A DNA stretch of 64,000 nt from Hippopus hippopus (Eukaryota > Mollusca > Bivalvia > Cardiida > Cardiidae), in NCBI GenBank assembly GCA_946811185.2, contig OX328097.1:28791627-28855626 (forward strand), in the 5' to 3' direction. The notes under the pieces are model-generated. The model saw only the letters and a program-made list of their open reading frames with translations, was not told the DNA's origin and did no database searches. Shown here in pieces: positions 1 to 11,200 of this stretch (position 1 is its first letter; every line of letters starts with the position of its first letter). A program made the translations under genes and the position numbers.

Positions 1-454
1 ATGATATCTCGGACAAGTTGGAAAATGGGTCATGCTGGGCCAAAAACTAGGTCACTAAGTCAAATGTTGGTCAGATTGTTTGCCTTGATAACATCTCAGA
101 CGACTTCGAAAATCGATCATGTTGGGTCAAAAACTAAGTCAGTAGGTCAAATCTTAGAAAAACCCTGTGTATGCTCTATAGGCCACATTTTCTGTCCAAT
201 ACTTATGAAAGGTGGTCAGGATCTTTGTTTTGATAGTATCTACAATGGGAAAATTGGCTATGGTTGGCTAAAAAGTAGGTCACTGAGAGAAATTCTAGAA
301 AAAGCTTGTGTTCATGGTAGAGGCCAAATTTTCAGTCCAATGATTATGAAAGCTTAGTAGAATGTTTGTTATGATATCTCAAAAGAGATTGAAAATGGGT
401 CGTGTTTGGTCAAAAGACATAGGTGAGCGACATCAGGGCCATCATGGCCCTCTT
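1..454 (+). mobile_element. Helitron-like repeat (family C), 5' cut by window edge
   Basis: About three degenerate ~145-bp units ('AAAACTAGGTCACTAAGTCA') followed by the 3' hairpin GGGCCATCATGGCCC and CTCTT. Same family as 9164-10397. The 118-codon open frame at 1-357 is only the tandem units read through. Confidence 0.8.
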
Positions 455-459
455 ATTAG

Positions 460-612
460 GAGAAATATGGTATGCCTCATTTCTTAAATATTGCTAACCC
501 AGATTTTTCTGTGAAATTATTTGTCAAAATTGATGATCTTGACAAAGCTACAAAGCTACGAATTTTATCATCTTTAGATTTAAATCATCCTAATGCTAGT
601 TTCTTTGGAACG
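460..612 (+). CDS. Candidate upstream exon (or last exon of a neighbouring gene)
   Basis: An acceptor at 458-459 opens a 51-codon frame beginning EKYGMPHFLNIANPDFSVKL, which looks like real protein. It could splice at ACG|gtttat in phase 0, which matches the phase 0 start of the 1579 exon, or read on to a TGA at 619-621 and be a terminal exon. I do not recognise the domain. The acceptor tract lies at the very end of a Helitron-like repeat. Confidence 0.42.
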
Positions 613-939
613 GTTTATTGACTGATGTACACACCTGTCAAAGAAGCAAATAGGCTGCATGTAAATTTTTTATACACATAATATAATTATAAATGTGGGC
701 CTATGTTTTAACACAACATGAGCTAAAACTCTTGAAATACAGTTATGTGATAAAAATAATCTGACAATTGTTGGCTTTTTAGGAAAATATTTACTAAACT
801 CATGGACAAAAATGTTATTAACCCCACCAACATCTCACTTAATTATCTTTTTTCCTTGACTTGTTTAGTAAAATATACTGTCTGAATTGCCAGCTTATTT
901 CAGATCCTCTCAGGGATATGATTTTTCCTTCTTTCATAG

Positions 940-1044
940 GATTTCCTCCCTTTTAAAGCTGAAACTGAAAATATGAAACTGCCCAAGCTCAGAAAGATCT
1001 TCCCAGAAATTATGTATTTACTGAAGTCGTGCGGGGGAGGCATT
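940..1044 (+). CDS. Candidate upstream exon, weak donor
   Basis: After a pyrimidine-rich acceptor (TTTTTCCTTCTTTCATAG) a frame of 51 codons stays open to a TAA at 1093. It contains AETENMKLPKLRKIFPEIMY. The only phase-0 donor that joins the 1579 exon is GGCATT|gtcttt, which is poor. It could be a real exon, a terminal exon of another gene, or chance. Confidence 0.28.
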
Positions 1045-1197
1045 GTCTTTCCATCTCTCTTTTTGCCAATTACACCCCTATCCTATACAACTTAAAGATT
1101 TGACTATTACACAGGTGAATGCTCTAGATCCAAGATTAGACCCCGCATTCTGAGCAGTCTCATCTTAATCTTTACCATCCCAAAAGCCCCAATTTTT

Positions 1198-1499
1198 AGC
1201 TTGACTGTTTTTCGAAGAAAGGGTTGAGGTATTGTCATAGTCCTGGGGTCATCTTCTGCCTCTGCATTGTCTGAGTTGTTTTGCAAAAACTTTGACACTT
1301 TATCAAAATTCTATCATTACAAAAGGTATTTATGTCAAACTTAGACCATCTGCTAATAACCAAAAGGGGAACCCATACATCAGGGGCAGAAAATAAATCA
1401 AAATATTTTTTGACATGGTTTTTCCCATTTTTCAATTTAAAATTTTCACTAAAAGCAACTGCAGCCTAGTATTGGCACCCACATGGAGTGCTCTTGTTT
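1198..1499 (+). mobile_element. Family B repeat
   Basis: Starts AGCTTGACTGTTTTTCGAAG and ends in the hairpin GGCACCCACATGGAGTGCTC plus TTGTTTT. Related copies at 44708-45001, 55693-55930 and 59549-59815. No coding potential. Confidence 0.7.
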
Positions 1500-1578
1500 T
1501 CTATGGAGCTGAAAAAATTTAACCTCAGTGAAATAGTTACGAAAAAAAAAATAGTGTTTTTGTCCTTTTGCTTGTTAG

Positions 1579-1638
1579 GTCCAGGATCAGAAAATTGAGC
1601 GATCACAACAGATAGAGTTGCAAGAAAAATCTTCAATA
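1579..1638 (+). CDS. Dynein heavy chain exon 1 (of those seen)
   Basis: 20 codons, phase 0 to 0. The polar sequence ([18 protein letters not shown]) suits a coiled or helical N-terminal segment. Acceptor CTTGTTAG, donor gtaaag. Residues 1-20. There is no convincing start codon, so the gene begins further upstream. Confidence 0.6.
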
Positions 1639-4600
1639 GTAAAGACATCAGAGGCAATAATTTGGTTTTTTGTTTTTGGTTATAATTTTTTTTATTACTT
1701 TTTCACTTACTAAAGCAAATGTAAAGCAACAGCTTTCAAAACATCATTATAAAATCTTGATTACTATTATTGATCAAGATTTGATACATGAATGCATGTA
1801 CAATATGACAAAAGGTGACATTGCTCAGGTGGTAAAGTGTTTAGTTCAGTTGTTATGTTGGCATACACAAGGATCCAGTAAATTAGGGGTATTCAGGCTC
1901 CAGTCCTAAACACTGACATTTATAGACTGACATGAGAAGTATTGGAAATCATCTGAATTTTTTTCGAGATACAATTTTGAATGACAACCTACTATAAAGG
2001 GACTGGTCAATAAATGTTAAAGATGTTCTGTGTAGAATCATACAAGAACATTATATGGACTTCTTTATACAGACCCATCCATAGAACTTAAGTATATTCA
2101 TATGAAAAATGTCTTTCAGCGAATGCAGGCAGTGGAATTACAAAAGGAGTACAAAAAGGCAGCCAGAATTAGGGCTAAGGGAAATGTATAACAAGATATT
2201 CTAGAACGCTTGTTTGTGTGTGTGTGTTCATATGTAGCATTTCAGTAGCTTTTTGCAAAGAAATGTAGAATAAAAATAAATGATACAATGGCATACATAG
2301 TATCAGTTGATGCACAACTTAAGCATTTTGCAAATAAATAGAGTTGCAGTTATGTCTTGGATGGAAGTGTAAAAAGATGTTTACATCTTTCGATGGGAGA
2401 TTTACATTTGTTTCTTATAATTTATTCGTTAATAAAAGATAGAATTTCATGCTTCTCCATATTAAAAGCATTTGCAGATAACAAATTTATTGTGGCTGAA
2501 ATTATCAAGATTGTCTTAGAATGGGTAGAAAATATTGTTGAAAAAGGAGAAAATGCTTATAACCAGCATTTTTTCCTTTTCCCACAACTTTGCAGACAAA
2601 ATACACCTTCTGTGATTGTTGTTGTTGCTAGTTTAATTAGTTTAGTTCTGTTATTTCTTTACATGACATATTAATAGTTTGAATCATTATCATCTGAAAA
2701 TGAAAGCTCATGACCTCCCAAGAAAAAATTGCTTCAGTTGACTTTGAAATTACAGATATATTCCTAAAGTAAGGTTCATCAACATGAATAAGCTTTAACT
2801 TCATTTAAAACATTGGGGTAAAAGAAATAATTTCTTGTTATGAGCACTTTTTCCTACTTCCACAAGGTTTTCAAAAATATCTACTCCAAAACAATGAATA
2901 ATATTGTTTACAGGTTGCAATGTGTTAACAGAGAAATGAAATTCAAGTATCTCTTGACAAACATGTATATACATGTACTAGTAGAAGTTTGCATAGTTAT
3001 TAGGCTTCTTTTGACAGCAATAACACATTTAAAGATGTACCATAACTTATTTTCAGCCAGTCTTTCAACCCATTTCAATTTTATTTTATAACACTATAAT
3101 CATTCTTGTTTCTTCATGCTAAATGTTGCCCCTTAGCGTTGCAAGATGGCACAGATTAAGATCGATTAGAAAATGCATTTCATTCACTTGGAGCCATCAA
3201 AGGAAGCATTGTTTTTGTTTCAATGAGTTTTTTTTTTTATCCCGTACACCATTTTATCAGTTTATCTATGTTTACACAGATGTAAATTTTTAAGATATAT
3301 CTTTAATGCTGAAATTTTGATATGTTTGTGTAGTCTTTCAAAACTTTGTGTGAGGTATTGTCCTAAGCAAAATCAGTTGACCACTGCCATTTGAATAAGT
3401 CAAACATTTGTGTAAGATATACTTATTATATCCAGCAGTTGTGAGATGGGTATATGTTGGAGTGATTTACAAATCAAAGCTTCACTTTTTCACTTATATT
3501 TCCAGGACTTTCTTAAGGATTAAAAGTGATAATACTGTTGAAGAAAATACTTTGTAAATCTTCTTTGATATTTTGTATAAAAAAGAAAGAACACAATTGT
3601 AACAGGCTTAACATTCCAGTGATTTCAGTCCTTTGATTTCAAATTTGAAATCAAAGGACTGAAATGGCTGAAATGTTTAGGCTTTTGCACAGTTTATTTG
3701 AGTTCTTGTGAGAGTTATATATGCATGTTTTAGGTAGTAGATGATGCAGAGTCAGACAGATCTGACAGCTCACTTACAACTGCCACTGCCACAACAATAA
3801 GGTCAAGGTAAGTAATTTGATTGATGTTAAATGTTGATATGGCTGTCAAATGAGACTGTTATGTGATAGAGTAAATGAAATGTTTTATATTTATTTGTGT
3901 ATTGGAGCAACAACAACTTATTAGATTCTAGGCTTTATTGGCCTTTTGTTCTTCAGGCTTCTTTTAGATTAAACAAAACTTATTACAAATCAAACAGATC
4001 ATAAATATTTGAAGGAAAGAGAAGTATTGTTTATTAATGCCATGGAAATTCCCGTGGAAAAAAGAGTAAATGGTTGTAATTTGTGTCAAGCAAATTGCTT
4101 TTTTTCACACAATGTTCTCAAGAGCTGTCAACTGCAGGGATATCAAGTCATATTCATATGAAAAATAATACTCATTTGTTTGATATTTCGGCTGTTACCT
4201 TTTTCAAGACTTCAAAATTTCAAACTCAACAAATGTTTACTTATAAAATCATAATTCATGTATTTATTCATTGAATAATTACTGTTTCAAACTCTTGAAA
4301 AAGGCAATAACTGAAATATCGAACAAAAGTGTTGTTTTGCATAGTGTTTCATTCATTCCTCGAGAAATTCATAGTTTCATATTCATATGACTATGGGTTG
4401 AATTCTGTTTTAAATGCATCAGATTCTTAAATGGAAAATTGATGATTATAGTATTGGTATTTATGAATTCAGGCCATTATCAAGAGCCAGTTCCACAGCT
4501 TCAAGGGTACTACCACGTACACAGACTGTGACAAAATCAGGCTATGTTGTCCCTATTTTTGACTTTGATCAACCAGAACTCCATGAAGGACCTCCAGATG

Positions 4601-7600
4601 TTGATGAGGTAATACTGCTTTTCATCTACTGTACCTCATGTCGGTGTCATTGTAGAAAACTCATTATCCTTTCAAAATTAACCACTGATAAATAAATGAA
4701 ATGGAAAATTTCCATCTGTTCCCTTTAATTTGAAATATTACTTTTAGATCTTTCCACCAAATTATTTAACAAAAACTTTCTAAAATTTTGATATGAGATT
4801 TTGAAATACCTGAAATAAGCCCTATATAAAATTTCTGATTTTCCTCTTGGATGTAGTAAGTAGATAATTAGGCCTCTACCGGCAAAGCCAAAGGAGACTT
4901 TAGATTTGCACTCTGTCCATCCATCTGTCTGTCTGTCAGTCCGCATGCAAATCAGTTTTCCGACTTTTTTTCTAAACGCTGGCAGATATTGAGCTAATTT
5001 TTGGTGTGCAAGTCAATCACCATGAGTTACAGATCAAGTGTGAGTTTTGTTCCTGTCCACTGATTTTTGACAAAACTACGGGCCTTGGACTTCGAAATTT
5101 TCACCAAAAAAAACAGTTTTCAGGACTTTTTTTCTAAACGCTGTCAGATATTGAGCTGATTTTTGGTGTGTAAGTCAACCACCATGAGTTATAGATCGAG
5201 TTCGAGTTTTGTTCCGGTCCACTGATTTTTGACGAAATTACGGGCCTTGGACTTAGAAACTTTCAATGAAAAAACAGTTTTCCCGACTTTTTTACTTAAA
5301 ATGCTCATGTTTGGTATGTAGGTACCTGTCATTGATACCGTTCTTCTGTGGGTTATATGTCCAAGATCAAGGTCAAAAATTTTAACCCTTATCATGAAAA
5401 CTTATCCTCAAAACTTTTCATAGTCATTTCTCTGTATATTCAAAGTACTTAAGTTATAACACTTATACATGGTAAGCTGGTACCTGTCATTGGTACACAC
5501 CTGCTGATGATAAGGTCAAGGTCATCTCACAAGGTAAAGATCATATTTCTGAAAACTTGCTTTTACGGGGGCATTTGTGTTTCACAAACACATCATGTCT
5601 TAGTAAAACTTCTTCAATGAACTTCCTTTAACAAGGAAAATGCTTATATATTTGGCTTTCATTAAAGCATTGCATACAAAGACAGACACGATGCTTATAA
5701 TTCTGAAAGGGGGTCAAATACGTTCTTTCTCCTCCACAGAGTTTCACAAACTGTACCTGCCAGCGATATATACGGCCGGTAGGGGACTCGGTATTGCTAT
5801 GCAATACTATCAGAATGCTTGTTGTAATATAATGTGTATTGATGTGATGGTTTTTTATATTGATTTTTCAAAATTTGAAATTCTAGGTTCTTGAAGAAAT
5901 CAAGCAACAAGATGTGGTGGAAGAATTTTCCGCACCAGTGTTCCACTTGGAGCTTGTATTGAGTGTACCACAAGATAATCAGGAACGAAGGAAATCTAGC
6001 AGTGCAGATTTGGTGAAAACAGCATCTTCTCATTCCTCATATCTAAAACAGGCTCTCTTTGATGAATCAGATGCCCGTTCAGGGAAGAAGACAGTGAAGT
6101 TTCAACAAGAAGCATCAGGTATGAGTGCTTGTATGTAATCGGTATCCTCCAAAAACATATTAACATATGTTGGTTCTGTAAACATCCTTTTTAAAGATGG
6201 GTCATAAACATGAACCATAGTTTTGTAGTAATTATTGTCTGTATTTAACAAAAGATACATCTGAGTGGATTCAATCTCTTTGCAATGTCTTAATTGTAAA
6301 GGGTCAGTAAATTTATTATCATACTTTGAAATACTAATTTTAGTTTTTTAGGGATTTTTAACCACAAAAGGATGCTAGTTATTCATAAATTGACAAAATA
6401 ATGTAAGAAAACTATTGTTGAATGATTTTTCGATGTCAGGTTTCAAAGTGCATCGGTTTGTTTTTATCAATATGTTTTCTTCCTGAAGATGCCATACCAT
6501 TAATAGTGATTGGTATGTAAACAAAGCCTGATTCAGATTTGACTTTTGCTTTCTTTAATTCCTTGGCTGAATTTTCATTTTCACGTATTTTTGAGATCCT
6601 TGTTTGTGTAAAAATGTTTACATGCTTTAATTATTTGATCTTTGATGTTCATGTGAAAGTATGCTTTATGTTGCTAGAAGTTGTCTTTTTTCATGTATTT
6701 CCTATTTCTGAGCTGTTCCGTTTTTTATTTTTATTTTTTATTTTTTGAGAAATTCGATATTAATGATATTTTTTCTATTCATTCATTTCCTCTGCTCTCT
6801 GGCACTGATTTGGCAGTCTTAAAAATTATTTAAAAGCTTACCTTCTGAAGCAAATTTGCAGCAGAAGACTTCGAAAAATCCTTGTAAAATATAGGTAGTT
6901 AACATGTATTAGGAATTGATCTATAAATACAAGTAAAAACATTGTTGCAAGATAAGAAAGGGCTCATAATAAACAGTTTCTTCTTTTTCCATATTATTTT
7001 TAAGTATAGTCTGCCTCAAGATAGGAAAAAAAAAAACCCTGCAAAGGTTAACCATTTACTGAACAATCTCGTGTTTTAACAACCTTGTGCAAGAAAGCTT
7101 TTGAAAATATTGTGATCATGTGGGAAAACAAAAATGTTGGTAAACAGCATTTTCTTCTTTTCCCACCATATCTACTGCCCTTTCAATGACAAATCCCATA
7201 AATGGAGCCACATTTGATTTGTTGTCTGTAAATGTTTTCAAAATGGACTAGTCTGAAAATTTGTTGCTTGGTAAAGAGTTAGTATATTAAATCCTTTTGC
7301 TTCAATTTTATGTAATTTAATTTAAAATCTACGGCTTCAAACAGTGTTTAACTTTAGATACAACATTAAGTGAAAGGATTTGATATTCAAAACTTTTACC
7401 TTTGATTATAAAATCATCCATCTACACATACAAGATAAAAGAGATAAACACTTGTCATTTACCCTTTCAGTGCCAAGAACAAAAACAGGGTCATCTGCAG
7501 TTGGCATAGATTAAGATCAGACTGCACAGAATTGTTAAGCATATAAGATAAAAAAATGTTTGAGTTGACTCTATTTTCAGTTGTTAAAAGAGGTTGGGTC

Positions 7601-8208
7601 TATATATTCAGTGCTGAAAGAGTCAAGTCCTTACCAAACAATTCTGTGTTTTAACCACACTTAAGAAGAGTGTTTTTGAAAGCAGTGTGGGAAAGGAAGA
7701 AAATTTTAGAAACCAGCATTTTCTCCTTTTCCCACAATATTTTGTGCCCTATCTAAGTTAAATCCCTCAATTTGAGCCACATTTAATTAATTATCTGCAA
7801 ATAGTTTGAATTTTTGACAAGTTCAAAATTTTGTTGTTTGGTAAAGAGTTAAACTTTTTTTAATCATCCTCTACTGCCTTTGTGTAATGTTGTTTTCTAT
7901 GGCACTTTGTATTTTCAAATTAATGTCTCCAATCTAGTTTATGTTTTGTTGTTATTTGTTTTATAGTTTGATATTTTATTGTCCACTATGACTTTACTCT
8001 TGAAAAATTTATCTTTTAACTTTTTACTAAACAGTTCCTTTTTGTAACAATCCTGAAAAAGAGCTGTTTTGAAAACCAGTGAGAACACTGGTTATCAACA
8101 ATTTCTCCTGTTTTTAAGATGAATAATCCTTATTTCACTTGCTTATTAGTCCCCTACCGGAGAAGCCGAAGGGGACTTTAGGTTTGCACTCCGTCAGTCC
8201 GTCTGTCC

Positions 8209-8243
<35 letters not shown>

Positions 8244-11200
8244 CACACGCAAATCAGTTTTCCAGACTTTTTTTCTAAACGCTGGTAGATATTCAGTGTG
8301 TAAGTCAACCACCATCAGTTAAAGATCAAGTTCGAGTTTTGTTCTGGTCCACCGATTTTTGACGAAATTACGGGCCTTGGACTTAGAAAATTTCAATGAA
8401 AAAACAATTTTCCCGACTTATTTACTTACAATGCTCATGTTTGGTATGTAGGTACCTGTCATTGATACCAATCTTCTGTGGGTTATATGTCCAAGATCAA
8501 GGTCAAAAATTTTAACCCTTATCATGAAAGCTTATCCTCAAAACTTTTCAGTCATTTCTCTGTATATTCAAAGTACTTAAGTTATAACACTTATACATGG
8601 TAAGCTGGTACCTGTCATTGGTACACACCTACTGATGATAAGGTCAAGGTCATCTCACAAGGTAAGGTCATGTTTCTGAATATTTGCTTTTACCGGGGCA
8701 TTTGTGTTTCACAAACACATCTTGCCTTGGTAAAACTTCTTCAATGAACTTACTTTAAATGCTTATATATCTGGCTTTCATTAAAGCATTGCATACAAAG
8801 ACAGACACGATGCTTATAATTCTGAAAGGGGGTCAAATACGTTCTTTCTCCTCCACAGAGTTTCACAAACTATACCTGCCAGCGATATATACGGCTGGTA
8901 GGGGACTCGGTATTGCTATGCAATACTATCAGAATGCTTGCTGTTATTTATTATGAATTCAGAGTGTGAATCTGAATCCAACAAGGCCTGATAGATTACC
9001 CATATGTAATCTTTTAATCATTTTTTATCAGATTCGGAGTATGAGTCTGGTTCCAGTGAGTCAGGTGAGGAGGGTGAATCTGGATCCAGTGATGAAACTG
9101 ACGAGGAAAAAGGAAGCGGGGATGACCTAGCCTACCCAGAGGATAAAAAGTAAATAACTTTTTAGCTCACCTGAGCACAAAGTGCTCAAGGTGAGCTTTT
9201 GTGATCATGCTGTGTCCGGCTTCGTCAACTTTTACCTTGTGTACATTCTAGAGGTCACATTAACAGTCCGATACTCATGAAACTTGGTCAGGGTTTTTGT
9301 CTTGATGATATCTCGGATAAGTTTTGAAAATGGGTCATGTCAGGTTAAAAAATAGGTCACTAGGTTAAATCTTGGAAAAACCTTGTGTACACTCTAGAGG
9401 TCACATTTTCAGTCCAATACTCTTGAAAATTTGTCAGAATGTCTGTCTTGATAATATCTTAGACAAGTTTGAAAATGGCTCCTGTCAGGTCAAAAACTAG
9501 GTCACTAGCTCAAATCTTAGAAAAACCTTGTGTATGCTCTTGAGGCCACATTTTCAGTCCAATACTCTTGAAAATTTGTCAGAATGTTTGTCTTGATGAT
9601 GTTTTGGACAAGTTTGAAAATGGGTTATATCAGGTCAAAAACCATGTCACTAGGTCAAGTCTTAGAAAAACCTTGTTTCAGCTCTAGAGGCCTCAGTTAC
9701 AGTCCAATACTCATGAAACTTGGTCAGAATGTGTGTCTTGATGACATCTTGGATGAGTTTGAAAATGGGTCAGGTCGGTGAAAAGCTAGGTCACTTGGTC
9801 AAATCTTATAAAAAACCTAGTGTACACTCTAGAGGCCACATTTTAAGTCCAATACTAATGAAAGTTGGTTAGAATGTTTGTCTTGATGATATCTGGAATG
9901 AGTGTGAAAATGGGTCACATCAGGTCAAAAACTAGATCACCAGGTCAAATCTTTGAAATAGCTTGTGTCGCTCTAGAGCAAACATTTTCTGTTCAATATT
10001 TATGAAAATTAGTCAGAATGGTTTTCTTGATGATCAGTAAGGTGAGATTGAAAATGGGTCACATTGGGTAAAAACTTTGTTGCCATGTTAAATCTCGGAA
10101 AAACCTAGTGCACACTGTAGAGGCCACATTTTCCGTCCAATACTCATGAAAGGTTGTCAGAATCTTTGTTTTGGTAATATCTTCAAAGGGAAAATGGGCT
10201 CTGCTGGGCTAAAAAGTAGGTCACTGAGAGAAATTCTAGAAAAAGCTTGTGTACAAGGCAGAGGTAAATTTTCAGTGCAATAATTGTGAAAGCTTTTTAG
10301 AATGTTTATCATAATATTTCGAAAGTGATTGAAAAATGGGTCATGTTTGGTCAAAAGACTTAGGTGAGCGACTTCAGGGCCATCATGGCCCTCTTGATTT
10401 AGTTATTGTTTCATTTCCAGATAGCATTGGTAACACATAGGGTTAGTGAAAGGCTTGTTTTGTAGGGATTAGATGTTTTAATCTAAAGCTTATCTAAAAT
10501 TCTTTAACAATTGATGAAAGTGTTAGGGACATCATTTGTCGCTCACCACCAACAATTTTTCCACTTTCTTTGTATGGGACAGCCAGTATCTGGAAGAGAT
10601 TGGCATACAAAGTCCTAGGTTTTAACTGGCCACCATTCTTATGAACATTCCATGTCTAATTCTAGATTTAGAAAGTAACCATTTGGTTTGTCTAATTCTA
10701 GATTTAGAAAGTAACCATTTGGTTTAGCCAATCAGAAGTTTTGTTACTTTCAAATTTGGAAAATTCTTGAGAATACAGTGGAACCCCGCTATAACGCTGT
10801 CATCGGGAGCCACGATATACAACAGCGTTATATCCGGGGTGAAGTATATAACGCTGACACCCCCCCCACACACACACACACACTACCCGTGATCTATCCG
10901 CCGACCATTGCAAGAACTATGGCATCAATTAATTGCTGTTATTCGCCATTATATTCAGAATAAATTAGTAATTTCCTGGTTATTATTGAAATCAACATTT
11001 TGAACAAGTAGCCAAAATAATAAATTTTAATTTTGGGAGTGTGTCAAAAATGACAAGGGCTAAGTCTTGCAAATTTATACATAGTAGCGGTGGAGCTAGA
11101 TCTAGTTCAAATACTTAGACATAGACATGCATATTTACGTTGAAGCATTTATGTATCGGGCATTTTACAATTTAATTTTTTTTTCAAACGATTCCAAGTA

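Noticed and set aside
5640..8944. Identical 61-codon open frames ([14 protein letters not shown]...) at 5640 and 8759 as a small gene family
   Set aside because: They lie in the 3' parts of two copies of one repeat whose DNA is nearly identical, so a conserved frame proves nothing. No domain is recognisable.
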